DNA of 64,000 nt from Pectinophora gossypiella (taxonomy: Eukaryota > Arthropoda > Insecta > Lepidoptera > Gelechiidae), in assembly GCF_024362695.1 (NCBI RefSeq), contig NC_065404.1, positions 10,146,604 through 10,210,603 of the forward strand, read 5' to 3'. The position numbers were made by a program, and so were the translations under genes. Of the stretch, positions 35,186 through 48,300 are shown one piece after another (the first letter of the stretch is position 1; every line of letters begins with the position of its first letter). The notes below the pieces were generated by a model. It did no database searches and was not told the DNA's origin. It saw nothing but the letters and a program-made list of their open reading frames with translations.

Positions 35186-35491
35186 CCTGCAATTAACGAA
35201 GTTCGTACTTCGTATGTCTAACTGTTTGAACCACGGGATTGAACGTAGATAATTAAAAAAGCAGAAAAATCTGTTGTAGCTAGTTAGTTGCTAAATAATG
35301 CATAAAAACTTTCTTTTTTATAGTAATGTCGAAATATAAAAAATGCAGTCATACAAACGATGCACGATTGGCAGTGCAAACACACGTCGCGGCCATGACT
35401 CCCTTGACCAATCAAACGCACCTGTCATTATGCGCGTATGCATTACCTCCGTAGTTAAATTACACGCTGCCAAATATCATTTCCATATGAG

Positions 35492-35817
35492 GACCCGTGG
35501 TAGCCCAGTTGATTGAACGCTTGCCTCTCACTTTGAGGTCGCAGGTTCGAAGCACAGACCTAAACTAATGATTGTCGAATTTGTTATCGAATTCATGTTT
35601 GGATCATAAATGATTATCACGTACTCAGCGGTGAATAAAAACATCGTGAGGAAACCCATAATCCCGAGAAAATATTTCCGGCGGTACGTGACCTAATCTG
35701 TATTGGGCAGGTTTTGGGTTGAAAGGTCAGACAGGCAGTCGCTTCTATAAAAACCGACCTGTCATTTCTTCAGGTTAGGTAAGCGGACCCTGTGAAAAAA
35801 GGGATAAAGCTAGGGAA
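35492..35817 (+). mobile_element. SINE S1, near full length
   Basis: tRNA-like head 'ccgtggtagcccagttgatt' with B box GGTTCGAAGC, then the full S1 body ('gtgaggaaaccc', 'gaaaggtcagacaggcagtc', 'gataaagctagggaaat'). Confidence 0.82.
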
Positions 35818-36674
35818 ATCAAATATAATTTCCAAATTACATGATATTTGATGTTATGCGTATGTTACATACATCGTACACACCATGGCATAAGAAAACT
35901 TACAGCTTGTATTTCAAGGTAAGCCCAGCTGACGTCATCCCACCCTACGTTGCCATTTCGTAAAAAATAAATTACTTACCCGCATCCAATGCTTTTAATT
36001 TACTTTACAAGGAAATTTTGTACTTTTAGTAAAAGATTTACGTACTTACTGTTTTAATTATTTTTATGTATGTGACAAATGTTTTGTCTTACACCATGAT
36101 ACACACTACACATGTTGAGGTTTACGTCCATTAACTGCTGTGGTGGTCTGCTGTAGTGGGAACCTCGAATTCTAGTAACGCACGTTTGTATTGTACCCAT
36201 ATGTAATTCTTTTGCAACATAAACATAAAACTCACAGGCTCACGCACGACTATATTACCAACTAAGGTAGTCAGAGATACCTACATCCATCACAAGGTGA
36301 ACTAAGTACCCACATCTCACCGAGTTTTCTGCTAGACGAACATGATAGGTGGTGAGCCGTTTTACCGTGTATAATGGCCGAGCTAACTGTGTTAGTGAAA
36401 ACTGCACTAAAGATTTCTAAAGAACTCATTGGTGCGAGTACGGTATCGGAGGTCGAACCGGCGCTCGCCGTTTAAGAAGCAACCCGGTGAACCACAGGAC
36501 CGCAGTGACTTAAATACAGTTTGTGTGTCAATTTATGGTTATCGGTACGTACCATCTTCCGAATATATCCCGCTCAGGTACGGTACTAAAAAGTATCGGC
36601 ATCCGAAGCACGTTATACGATCTTGACGACCCGATTACTCTAGCCACAGAGGCGGCCAATCAGCTCGCGACACC

Positions 36675-36940
36675 AAACACTTCAGAACCTCGATACCGAC
36701 CCTCTCGGCGTGGTCGACAATTTCCTTCATTCAGTACTTATCGCTATCGACCCACTAGAGTCGATTAATTCTTTCAAATATTCTTCCTCTCAGACAACAC
36801 CCTGACCCGAGGTTCGCGTCCAACTGGGCACCCTCAGGCCTGTTGTCTTAAATTTTGTACCGGGTGAGAGCCCTCAGCGCTCCCCATTTGTCCGACCAAG
36901 TAGTTAATGCCATCTGCAGCAAATCTACAATAAGTCACGT
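36675..36940 (+). repeat. A-tailed retroposed repeat R2, copy 2
   Basis: It matches 51095-51340 and 61425-61692: 'tcgataccgacc', 'tggtcgac', 'gcttatcgctatcgacccac', 'aactgggcaccctcaggcct', 'ttgtaccgggtgagagcc', 'aagtagttaatgccat'. It ends at 'gtcacgtcaaaaaaaa'. The A-run at a fixed end points to the 3' end of a retroelement. Related sequence may extend left to about 36365. Confidence 0.7.
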
Positions 36941-39050
36941 CAAAAAAAACAAATTAGGTAGGCACCATTACCCAACTATGTTCGGGATGAGTACCCAGAA
37001 TGTCCTCGGGATGTAAATTTGTATGGAATATTTTGGTATCAACTTTTTCTGAACCTGGATAAAATATATTCAGATCTCTATGGCCAAATTAAAAATCACA
37101 AGAAAAAAATGCTTTAAGATATTGCTTTATTTAGTAAAATTATAGCCACAAGAGGTTCAACCTTCAGACGATTGAGCTAGGACACATGTATAAAATTATC
37201 AATAGTCACAAATCACAGGAAGATAATATATCACTAGAGAGAAAAATAAAATCGTCTTCCTTTACAGGTAGGCTATATAGGTACCACCTACACATAATAA
37301 TATCACCATCGAAAATCCTACATTATGTTTTATTCCAATTAAAAATAGGTTATTTCACTTGATACCTCTTAATAGACACTTTTGTTTTAAATACATTTTT
37401 ACTTACAGTAAAATAAATACTTAAGCTAAAATATTTTCTACAAGAATGAATTAATATCAAAGCACAAATACCTAACTGTTTGTACCTAGCGACAAACACT
37501 ATCCTTGGCTAATTGGTGTCCATGACAGATGTTATTGCAGCACAAGCTCTTGCGAGACCGTGTAAAATTTTAATTTACTAAGTGAGGGGTAGAGTCCAGA
37601 ACTTACATTTTGAATTTGCTGCTGACAGAAGAGCACTGACGGTAAACAACCCTAATCAAATAATCTATACATTTTCTACCTATATACATACATTGCCTAA
37701 ATAACATTTAAGCGACATTGATACTAATAGACCTAGAGACCTAATAATGAATATCACAATATAGCTACCTACTTAAAATACATGAAGTAAGGATGAGGCA
37801 ACATCGACTATAGATTTATCCGCACAACGGCACCTTATGTAACAAGCATCGCGGGCGCAGCGCGCAGGCGCACGTGACTGTGCATCATCGCATTATCACT
37901 CCAATCATATATTATTTACCACTGACCGACAAAAGCGTCTATTACAACGTTGAATTCCAAAGAAGGCTTTTATATCCTTACAAACATTTTTAAAAGTTTA
38001 AAATTAATATTGTTTCGTTTAATCTTTCATGGATATCATCTTATTTTGTCAGTACTGCAATATTTAAGTAAGAGCACAGAATAAAACTTTAATCGTATAT
38101 AATAATCTCACTCATTAAAATGTTCATTGTTTTACAATTACGAAAAACTTACTTTTGATACAATTCGCATGATATTTGTTATTTTCATTATTTTATATTC
38201 CATCCAGCAGAATCTCAATCTTAAACACAACCTCAGACTTACACAAATCGAAATTGAAGCTCTTCAGTTACAGGACAAGTAGGTAATAGTTTGTTCTTGA
38301 AAGTGTTCATACAAATACTAGACACCTGGCTACATCTACATAATATCGATTGATTAATTGAGCTGTTTATTACAAATACAACTCTATGAAAAGTTATATT
38401 AAAACATTTGTACCTTTGTATTTGGTAAACCCATTGGGGTAGTCAGAGGTGCATCCATAGCAAGATTAATTATAATGATGATTTTGTAAACGTGTTACAT
38501 TACTGCGGAAATCACGAGATAAGTCCATAATTACACTTGTCAGACTCATAGTAAACGGAAGCTAAGAAAGGAAAATTAAACTTTATATAAAATATGTGAC
38601 GTTAAGAAAACTCTGACAGCTGTCATAGACTTCTCTCGTGATATTTACAATACGTTTGTTTTACTTTATATTTCACAAATATTTCATTACATTTCTTACG
38701 CCTTGATATGACTGTGAACAGTTGTAATAAGAGTGATACTTAACTACTTACAATATTATCTCGGTTTAATGATGTTCAATAATTAATATTATACTTTTTA
38801 TCCTTACCAAAAGTTTGTATTTCTATAATTATTGCTGTCAAAATTTATTGATAAGTATACCTTAGTGGGTTTCAACAAGTTCGCGTTAAAATGTTTGGTA
38901 ATATTCACAACGGTCCTACACTTCATGAGCCATGGCTTCCAATTTTGAAATATTAGATAATAAGCAAGTACTATATGTGTGCTGAATTGGTCTTAAGTGG
39001 AATCATCGACACACTCGATTTTGGTAGAACATAAGCGAAAGTGGAAATCA
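36941..39050. other. Intergenic, nothing recognisable
   Basis: AT-rich DNA with no long open frame and no repeat shared within the window. Confidence 0.5.
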
Positions 39051-39179
39051 GGGGGTAAAAGGCGACATCGGTTCAATTTATCTAAAAAGCATATAAAAAT
39101 AAGTGCACTATTTCAACAAATGTCAAATAGCAATATTTCTTTTACATGAATTGCTTAAATGTAGCCTTTCTAACCTCCC
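39051..39179. mobile_element. Hairpin MITE, copy 2
   Basis: A diverged relative of 17643-17796: GGGGGTAAAAGGCGACATC at the left, 'atgtagcctttctaacctcc' at the right, and the shared inner 'aaatgtcaaatagcaatatt'. Confidence 0.6.
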
Positions 39180-39218
39180 AGATCACTTCACCAAAGCCAT
39201 AGACACGTGATGGATATA

Positions 39219-39449
39219 CAGGGTGTTAGTCACATCGTAGCGAAAACTTTGAGGGATGATTCAGAACATGATTCTGTGTCGATATCGAGTGAAATTTTCC
39301 GTCGCAAAAGTATGAAACTGAAAATAGTTAAAAAAAGCATTAAAATTTTCATGAATTTTTTGACAGGAAATTCCGCTTGATATCAACTCAGAATGGTCTG
39401 AATCATCCCCGGCATTATTTGTTACGGTGTCACCGTGTCACTAACACCC
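39219..39449. mobile_element. MITE family M3, copy 3
   Basis: The left end CAGGGTGTTAGTCACATCGT mirrors the right end 'acggtgtc...gtcactaacaccc'. The target context is TA at the left. The interior has 'gaaaactttgagggatgatt' and 'ttccgcttgatatcaactca'. Confidence 0.75.
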
Positions 39450-39486
39450 ATACGTACTTGTATGGCTACTCGTATGTATTTGTACG

Positions 39487-39712
39487 GGGCGTAAGTGACG
39501 TCGTAACGAATACTGAGGGGGGTGATGCAGCTCATTATTCTGAGTTAATATCAAGTGGAATTTTCCATAGCAAAAGTATATAATTGAAAATCATTTTAAA
39601 AAACACAAAAAGAATCATTAATTTTGCGACTGAAAATTCCACTTGATATTAATTCAGAATCATAGTCTCAATCACCCCCCTCAGTATCGTCACGATGTCA
39701 CTAACACACTAT
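39487..39712. mobile_element. MITE family M3, copy 4
   Basis: It begins 'gggcgtaagtgacgtcgtaa' and ends 'gtatcgtcacgatgtcactaacac', 37 bases from copy 3 and in the same layout. Confidence 0.7.
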
Positions 39713-39894
39713 TATACACTCTAGAACTGTTATTTTTATCAGGCTGGTGAATCTTTACATTTGTGAGTCTTATTTGGGAGATTTAAAAAGTAATTTGAGT
39801 GCCAACTTAATAAAATAAGTGGTCAGGTTTGAACTCTAAATGGTTCAGGTACATATTTGAAGGTGACCAAAATACCTCCATAAAATCGCAGTGG

Positions 39895-39985
39895 AGCTAG
39901 TGGAGTATGTTCCTTCGGTTGACTAAAGGGAGGCTTGGGCCCAGTATTGGGACGTAATAGACTGTTTAATGTATGTTGGTGGATG
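39895..39985 (+). mobile_element. SINE S2, 3' fragment
   Basis: 'tggagtatgttccttcggtt...gggaggcttgggcccagtat' matches the 3' part of 29163-29545. A GC-rich block (39995-40100) follows directly. A second S2 crumb ('caacccgcagcggatcagcg') is at 40385-40425. Confidence 0.65.
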
Positions 39986-40429
39986 GAGTTTATGGAGGTA
40001 GCAGCGGGCGCTCGGCGTCGGCGCGCGGCGGGGAGCGACGGCCTGCACCCGCGCCGGTGCTCGTCGCGTCACCGTTCGCCAGCAACGCCTCTCCCTGACC
40101 AGGCTCAGGCGCGGTCTCTTCCATCTATATATTTGAAACTTATTAAAGTAGGATTTCTTAATATATAAATACGTGCTCGTGGCATGGTAAGTATATTACT
40201 TTAAGCACCGAAGATACCTAGATATAAAATATATATTATAATGTAGTGCGGATGTTGGATGTAGCCAATAATTATTAAGTAAGCATAGCTAAAACTCGCA
40301 ATGCAGTAAGTTCGAGTCAATTTAGAAAACGAATACTTTTGTATAATGTACTTATATTGTTTGAGGTTTAGGCATTTCTCTAACAACCCGCAGCGGATCA
40401 GCGTGGTGGAGTATGCTCCGTATTTTTTC

Positions 40430-41055
40430 TGTTTAATAGATAGTCGCGGTTTTTATTAGTGTAAGTAACAGAATTTCTTATAACTATTTATTTACAAAAT
40501 TTCGTAGACCGTTTAATATGTATTCGTTATTGTGGCTTTTCAAGAAAATGGAATTGTTCCCGAAATCCTAATATATTTTTTGACTGATTACAATAATTCA
40601 TTAATTTTATTATTTGAATCATCAACTGCAGACGTAATTAATTGATTTATGTAATAAAATAGCGACCACCTAATTACGCTGCAGCGTAATAAAGTGCAGT
40701 AGACGACAAGTCACCCGCCATTTCTAAATGATTTAGGTAGGTAGGTACTTAAATGAGATCATTAAATAATTGTAATAGTTATTTCTATTGTTTTAAGACA
40801 CACTTGTGCAATCGGATGTCGCAGTCGCAATGTATTGTTTCCACGTCACTCGTAACAATCTAGCTGATGTGAACGTCTAGGAAATGAAGAGCATTCGACT
40901 TGTATCCGGGGCCGGAGGTCACGCCGATTAACCTGTTTAAGTCGTTATGCATCGGTCAAAAGGTCATCGCTACGTGAACTTCTTTTAATCGCTTCACTAA
41001 CAATATCGATAAACCCACGCAAGCTAGCAAATAGCAGGATAGTCTTCTTTTCTCG
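40430..41055. other. Intergenic, nothing recognisable
   Basis: AT-rich, without a gene or shared repeat that I can see. Confidence 0.45.
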
Positions 41056-41361
41056 TGTGGGTTGTTAGGTGGATTACCAACCACTTACTAAAAGGTAGGT
41101 TACTAATGAGCCGCTGAAGGCCCCTGACATGACTCATGTAACGACTACGTACTTACATCAGTACGTAGTAACCGGGACCAACGGCTTAACGTGCCTTCCG
41201 AAGCACGGATCATCTTACTTTCGGACAATCAGGTGATCAGCCTGTAATGTCCTAACCAAATTAAGGATCATAAAGTGATTTTTGTGATATTTCCCCACCG
41301 GGATTCAAACCCGGGACCTCCGGATCGTGAGCCTAACGCTCAACCACTGGACCACTGATGC
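41056..41361 (-). mobile_element. SINE S2, with tRNA-like head
   Basis: On the minus strand the head reads 'agtggtccagtggttgagcg' with B box GGTTTGAATCC. The body includes 'cacctgattgtcc', 'gcttcggaaggcacgttaag' and 'atgagtcatgtcaggggcct'. Confidence 0.8.
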
Positions 41362-41365
41362 CGAT

Positions 41366-42575
41366 TAATGGCTGGGTAGTAACAATACATAAGCAATAAG
41401 TATAATATCATCAGAGAGGGGTATCTATATGCTAGAGTGCACGGAGCAAGGTCTACCAGCGGCCATGGTATTTGATAGAGTCTCAAACAAAAGTTGGTTG
41501 AATGTTGAAAGATTATACTTACAAATGACACAAGGTTATTATTGTTCCTAAGCCAGGGTACCCATTCTCCTTTGACGACAATTGGGGGTTTATTGTCTTA
41601 TGACAATGGAATCGGCATGGGTTATCTAACTGTACGTATATATATGTACGTAGGTACAAACTAAAAAAACAGTATTAAGTAGTAGTTACGTTCGATTAGA
41701 TATATGATTTTCTATTATGAAAGCCATGCAATTGTCTGAAGCAACGAACGTGCCAGATAATCCAGAATGAAGTAGATCTTTGCTATAACTTAGGGCGAAC
41801 TCTGATACAAATAAATTACTTAAATCAAATGATCGGAGAGACATAAATAAAGCTCAGTGATATTATTGATTGATTGCTTATACACACACACTCCTATACC
41901 AACGCAGCAGTGGGAGTGTTCTGCGCTGATTTTTATGTGCCCCCGTTAGTACGCACTCGTTCACACAGACAGTTTTGGGTTTCATACAAGCACCGGTTTC
42001 CCCAGCCCTCAACACTTGCGGTACTAGGTACCTCTATATGAATTTAGCTTGAGAGCATTTTGTTTTCTTCTTATCTTGTATGGTTCCTGTCGCAGTAGAG
42101 TAGCGAGTAGCAACCCGATCAGACTGCTCGTGCAGGCCGACTGTGGCACTCGGCCTGTCCGGGTAGACTGACCGGGGCGCATCGCATGATGACGTCACAG
42201 CTGCATCCATTGGGTTAAAGCTTTCAGATAATGCTCGCCTATAATGGTGGGCTTGTTAGCAAACTAGATTTGTAAGTAACCAAAGAATACATTCTAGGTG
42301 TTTTTTACTGATTTAACTAATTTTGCAATAGGTGTACCTACCACAAAGCATGCACCTTTAATAAGACCGTTCTGATAGGCATCGGTACCTAGTTATACCT
42401 TCTTACGACGTTTGATGTGAAAACATCTAACTTTAAAATATTACCTTCAAACTTTCGTTTTTTAATCATTCGTTTGCGTAAAAGGAAATTAGTTTCACTT
42501 TACCTGATCTACGTAATTAATTAATGATACTTTAGTTAATTATAAGAAAGTTATTAATGACATCGGAAGTTTTCA
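41366..42575. other. 3' flank of the cyclase gene
   Basis: Mostly AT-rich. A GC-richer segment (42080-42200) contains TGACGTCA (42190-42197) and, on the minus strand, an open stretch after a possible acceptor (...ccggtcag) that could be an extra last exon of the cyclase; see findings. Confidence 0.4.
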
Positions 42576-45381
42576 CTATTTCCTCACCGTGGGTTTGTCT
42601 GTGCGAGTGGGCGTGTCACGTTTGCCCTGCAGGTAGTATGTCATCAGTTGCCCCTTGCCCTTGACAGCCACCAGACCTCGCTGCTCGAAGTAGTAGCCGA
42701 AGCTCTGAAGAATCTCACAGGTCTCCTCCGTCACCTAAATCCATGCTAATATTATAAATACTAGAAAGTTTATCGATTTCTGTGTGTCTGTCTTTTACCA
42801 TTAACTTCACGCCTAATTAGCTGGTCCGATTTGGGTGAAAATTGACGTAAAAACAGGGAGTGAAAATAGGGTAAGTATCATATGTTCGTTGGGTGCCAAT
42901 ATTCACCCTGAAACCTCTCAAAAGTACGTACATCCTTGTAAAGTTTAAGATGTTTCAGGGACGGTTTTAGAATGCTTACTGCCATATAAATCTAGGCGTA
43001 TGAAGTTGTGGGTGAGTAGATATAGTAATTAATACGGGTAAATATGAATGTAACACTTTCTGAATATTTAATACAGCTTTGGAAGTCAATACGGAAACGT
43101 TGGAATGTGTCCCCGGGGTCAGAAGGAAGTCAAAGAGTTATGTTCCCCTTGACCTATTTAATTGTATCGATTGCTGGTACAAACGGTTCTAACGTAAGAG
43201 AATAAGATTTATACCGATATCTTACACATTTAGCCAGTCTTCGGAAGTTCTTCATTAATTTCGGAAAAATATTACAACTTTTGTGGAAGTTCTTTGATCA
43301 TACCTATAACATATATAAACTCATGCCTGTGATCGCCAATGGAGTGGGCAGAGACACAAGTAATCAGAAGACAACTTGCAGTTACACTTTGGATACGAAA
43401 TTCTAATATCTATAGAGATGGTGTTAGCGTAATAGTATTAGCAATAACATAACCCTTTAGAACGGAGGGTCTTAGTCAACTTTTCTTCTTCTTTCAATCT
43501 TCTTGTTCTTATCATGTGTTGTAAGGTGGAATACCAGCCTCAACAACCCTGGTATCAGGGTTATGATTGAGCCGCCAAAGGCCCCTGACATGGCTCATGT
43601 AACGATTACTGACTTACATCAGTAAATAGTAACCGGGACCAACGGCTTAACGTGCCTTCCGAAGTACGGATCACCTTACTTTCGGACAATCAGGTGATCA
43701 GCCTGTAATGTCCTAACCAAAATAGGTATCACAAAGTGATTTTTGCCCGGGATGAAAAGCATTTCATGTTTAACAGAGGTTTTTTTTTTATAAATTTATT
43801 TGGTCACATTTATATTTTCATTCTATTATATAACCACGTTGGTAGTATTCTATATTCTGTCACCTGTATGCAGCCAGCTTTGCCGGTGCTCTCCATACGC
43901 GAGGCGACGTTGACGGTGTTTCCCCAAATGTCGTAGTGCGGCTTGCGCGCGCCGATGACGCCGGCGGTGATCGGGCCGTGGTTCACGCCCATGCGCAGTA
44001 CGAAGTGGTTGAATGACTGCTCGTTGATCGCCGCCAACACTCGTTGTAACTCCAGTGCAAACTCCACCAGGCACGCCAGGTGTGCCCACCTCACCAACAC
44101 TCCATCGGACGGCTGAAATATAGCCATATAGGTATATGCAGGGTCATCCTGAGATGCCGTTAGACTTAGAATAATAAACAATATGACAGAGCGTTAACTG
44201 TCCGCCCCGCACTAATTCGTATCGGGGGCCGACCTCACCGACCGAAAATATAAAGTAATAAAACACATGGAAATAAATATGTTTTAGATAGGTAGGTACT
44301 GTAATAAATAGGTACTTGTGTATAGTATACAATAGTTATATTATTTTCTATATCATATAACGCTGACATCAAGAGCGGTTGAAAGTTATCTTCCGAAGTC
44401 TTACAGGCGTGTTTATGTAGTATAAGGATATGTATAGAATAGAATACTGTATATTCCTATATATCTTTTGGAGTGGCTGTCTTTATGTTTTCGCACTGCT
44501 GTTTTTATGGTAGGTACTTATGTTCATATTGTTTAGTTTAGGTGCAATAATGTTGTTAGCTGCTACTGGTACCTGCATCTGTCGTGTGGGGTTTAGGCCT
44601 GACGCAGCCATGTACGTGGAGCTGATAGTCTTGATTTTAATGATGTCGTTGCTGAACTTAGCGTTCTCCAACAACTGGAAACATAACAAATAAAAAACAC
44701 TACTCTTACACGGATTAGGTAAGATGTTATACAGTTCTTGTAGATCATTAATCATGATAAAATGTTAATAGGTTCTACTTAAAAATTAAAATGCCATACT
44801 CATATAACTAATTATTCAACTACGTACGCTGAAGTGCTTACCAAATCGAAGTCCGATATAACTTCGTTAAGAAATCGCAAACATTCCAGGCCTTGGTTGT
44901 TTACGGTTTCTTCTGAATAAAATTCTGAAACAGATAAACAGTTCTAGATGAAATATAACTCCTGTGAATTTATAACCAAATAATTCGTTATGAATTGCGC
45001 AAATGGATTTCGGAGAAGCAATCTGGTGGAACAGTATTATATTAACCAATCTAGAACACGTTTTCTACGATGCGGATGGATACAAGCAGGATAATGTCAA
45101 TCGTACTTTGGATATCGTATTTTGCATTGATACGCCGCTTCTTGTAATCACAAAACTTACGATATACATTTTTGAAAGACATGGAAGATGAAAATAAGCG
45201 GAAAGTATATACCAGTGAAGTTGGGCATAGAAGCGAAGAGCACGCCAACTTCAGCGTAGCTCTGGCTGTAGAGGTCACGGTGATGGTGACGGGCGCCCAT
45301 GAAGTGACGCGCCACGTGTGGCGGCAGCACATTATGGATCAACGCCTGATTGCGCCGGCGCAGGTCCGCCGCCTGTTCTGC
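42576..45381 (-). CDS. Ac76E: Cyclase C2 catalytic half (five exons)
   Basis: Exons 45381-45213, 44924-44842, 44674-44573, 44112-43864 and 42734-42576. They encode HNVLPPHVARHFMG, VGVLFASMPNFTEFYSEE, GLECLRFLNEVISDFD, then KIKTISSTYMAASGLNPTR (the Lys that contacts ATP), then MGVNHGPITAGVIGARKPHY and DIWGNTVNVASRMEST (Asp for adenine, Asn/Arg for the transition state). The last exon ends either by reading through gtgagg to TAG (…TDKPTVRK) or by splicing there. No canonical AATAAA lies within 200 bases after this stop. Confidence 0.88.
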
Positions 45382-48300
45382 CTATAAACAAACGAACATT
45401 CTTCATTAGGGAATATCCTAATAAAAAAAAAATGTACACAAGTCACGTTAAAATGCTATGAATGTATGTCGTGTTTTCACTTGTATGTTCATAAAGGCTT
45501 GGAGGAGTTCAGAGGGTTTTAACAAGGCTTCACTGTCGGTAGGTATATTCATTCACAGATTACGGATGAAAGGGAATGATAAGAGAAAAGACGTTCCGAA
45601 AATATATACGGGTTGATTGATACAATGAATAAAAGAAACATTGAGTTAGATTTATTTGAGTTATTAGTCACGGTAAAAATGTTTAATGCCAAGTGAAAAG
45701 TATTTCAAAAGATATTTTAAAAGTGAGCAAGCTTTGCAATGCCTAGACATGGGTGAACAGAGTATAATAAGTCTTTAGCCCTACATTGGGACATCAAGTA
45801 TTTTGTTATGTCATGAAAATTATTATGTAAAACAAATAAGTAAGTATAATATATTGTACATATACTTGATGAATATTATAGTTTAGCTAAGGCAACGGAT
45901 GTACTTAATTACATTCATACACCTAATTTAAATGACAAGCGTGGTGCTCATTTCGTACAATGTACCAATCAGATTATCTTTTGTACAATTGGATTTTTCA
46001 TGTTATTACTCAGTTTCCTACATCTGGGCTCAGAAGATAGTGACAAAACGCGTGATTTTTGTTGGAAACATGAAATCGTTGCTCTATGCTCACTGTCTAC
46101 GAAAAACATTTTTTAAATAATTTGAGATTAGTGGTAGGTACCTGCGCTCGCATCCGTTCCCCGCGTGAATGCCGCGCGCGCTCCAACGCTTCGCTCTGTA
46201 ACGTAAACAATCAGTATAAATAGCCGCACACAAATCCCATCTTTACAGATAACTGTAACGACTCTACGAATAGAGTAGAGTACTCACGTATCTGTTGAAT
46301 ATGAGCAGGGCCAGCACCACGAAAAATAGCATTATGATGTTCCGTCCGGTGTGAACCTGCGACCTGGAAATAAAAGTTTTACAACACTGGTAAGTCATGT
46401 TTCAAACGCTGACACCTTTATTTTTTTAGAGTAACGCGATTACGTATCCGTTCTGAATGTTTGTATGTTGTAAGATGAACGATTGTTGATGTTAATGTGG
46501 TACCTACTTGTTTGAAGTTGTTTTTATTGTTCTATTTTCTGCCACATTGACAAAGATGAGTTAATCCGGAATATCATGGGTGTCCCGCGTCGTAACGAGT
46601 TTAACTACCGAATAATATTAGTGAGACCTATTAAGTATTCTACTACGAAAAAATAACATAAGTTTATATATATAACAAAAAAATGATATTTTCATTTTTG
46701 TCTACTCCACCGACTCCACCTCTAAAAAGCAATTTTAGTTTGATTAGTACAAAGTTAAATGGTGTATCGGTGAAAAGATGATTCCGAATGTTACATTTAT
46801 CTATTACGCTACCGTACATCTCGAAAAAAGGTTAAAAATACTCTTACAGAACATTAAAGGCTTGCTCGTCAAAGTCGACGGTGGCGTTGAAGGGAAGCTG
46901 GTAGGGGTCGCGGTCGAGCGAGGCGCGCGGCGCGAGCAGCGCGGGGTGCAGCGCGGCCGGCAGCGCGTGCGCCGCTGCCAGCGCCAGCAGCAGCAGGGCG
47001 CGTGCGCACCCGCCCAGCGGGGACACCCACAGCGCACCGCAGGCCGCGCCTGCACCCACCTGCACCATGTTATCAGTTATCATTTCATTAAGTACATGTA
47101 TGTGACCTATTTTACCTTAACTTGGGAAAGTCAGATTGGCAGTCGCTATTGTGAAAAACCGGACCTGTCAAAAGGGATAACGCTATGGAGATGAGTACTT
47201 ATTATTAAATCATTAATCATTATTATTGCAACGTTAAATCTATTTTTTAAAAGAATGGCAATATTTCGATGAACAAAAAGTTTCAAATAGGTATGCTAGA
47301 TAGAGGCGAGGATGACAAGAGCTACGGAGAATAGTATGAAATTAGTGAATTAAATAGCCAAAATTGGTACCTATTTCAACAAAGAGATGACACATTCAGC
47401 TTCAATGACAGACAACTTACGTAATGTACGTAACAGAGACGAGCGAGAATTGATTACTTACGTATACAATTTCGCACGTATCCGCTAATTCTTGACAAGT
47501 GTCAATGTATTATAATGTACTTAACTTGGATCATAGGATTCATAGGACGTAATGTGAAAGCAGACGTACTTACATGGTAATAGTAGGATGGATGTATGCA
47601 GCGGCGAGCCCCACCGTGCGCCGGGGCATCCTCCCGCAGACCGTCCTCACGGATCAACGTCTCGAAATTGCCGCAGATGATCTGTATAATAAATAAAAAC
47701 ATAGAAATGCAACATTATAATCAATCACTTGAACTTGTAGACCCTTAAAGCTTATGGCACACAGAGAGCGGAAAGCGTAGGGTGCTATTCATGAAACCGC
47801 GCGGTTTCATGCTTCACCAGAATTTCTGTATGAAAAGGTGCATACAAACTTGAACGTTAAGTACAAAAAGAACTAAAATGTCCTCCCTCTTATATTAAGA
47901 ACTACTTAAGTAAGTAAATGAAATAAAAATAACCCGTACCAAAGGCGCGATGTTTGCTGCCACGAACATGGCTATGTTGAAAGTTCCACATGTCAATTTC
48001 CAATAGGGGCTGACTGTTTTCTTCTGGAATTGGAATAGAAGTGTTTAGAAATGGGTAAAATTTCAATGTATTTATCTAATAAGAAATACATAATATATGA
48101 TTAAAAGTTTTGGAAACAGCTAGGTCAAGTATGTCATACTACTTAGTAACTGGCCATATAAGGTCAGCCCAAAAAGAAAATATAATTATATACAAGTTTT
48201 TTATAGTGGGTATGTTAGCACCTTAAATTGAGCGTATCGGAAGCAGGCGTAATAGACGACATTGATTAGGCCGGTCTCGAGTATGAGGGCGAGGTAGACA

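Noticed and set aside
36429..36768. Two overlapping frames as a small gene
   Set aside because: They run into the R2 repeat and have no domain. More likely repeat sequence.
42190..42197. TGACGTCA as a functional cAMP-response element feeding back on the cyclase
   Set aside because: A single 8-base match downstream of the gene. There is nothing else to support regulation.
46778..47194. Plus-strand 138-codon frame
   Set aside because: It is opposite the cyclase membrane exon 47059-46848, and the repeats of Arg/Gln come from antisense Ala/Leu codons.
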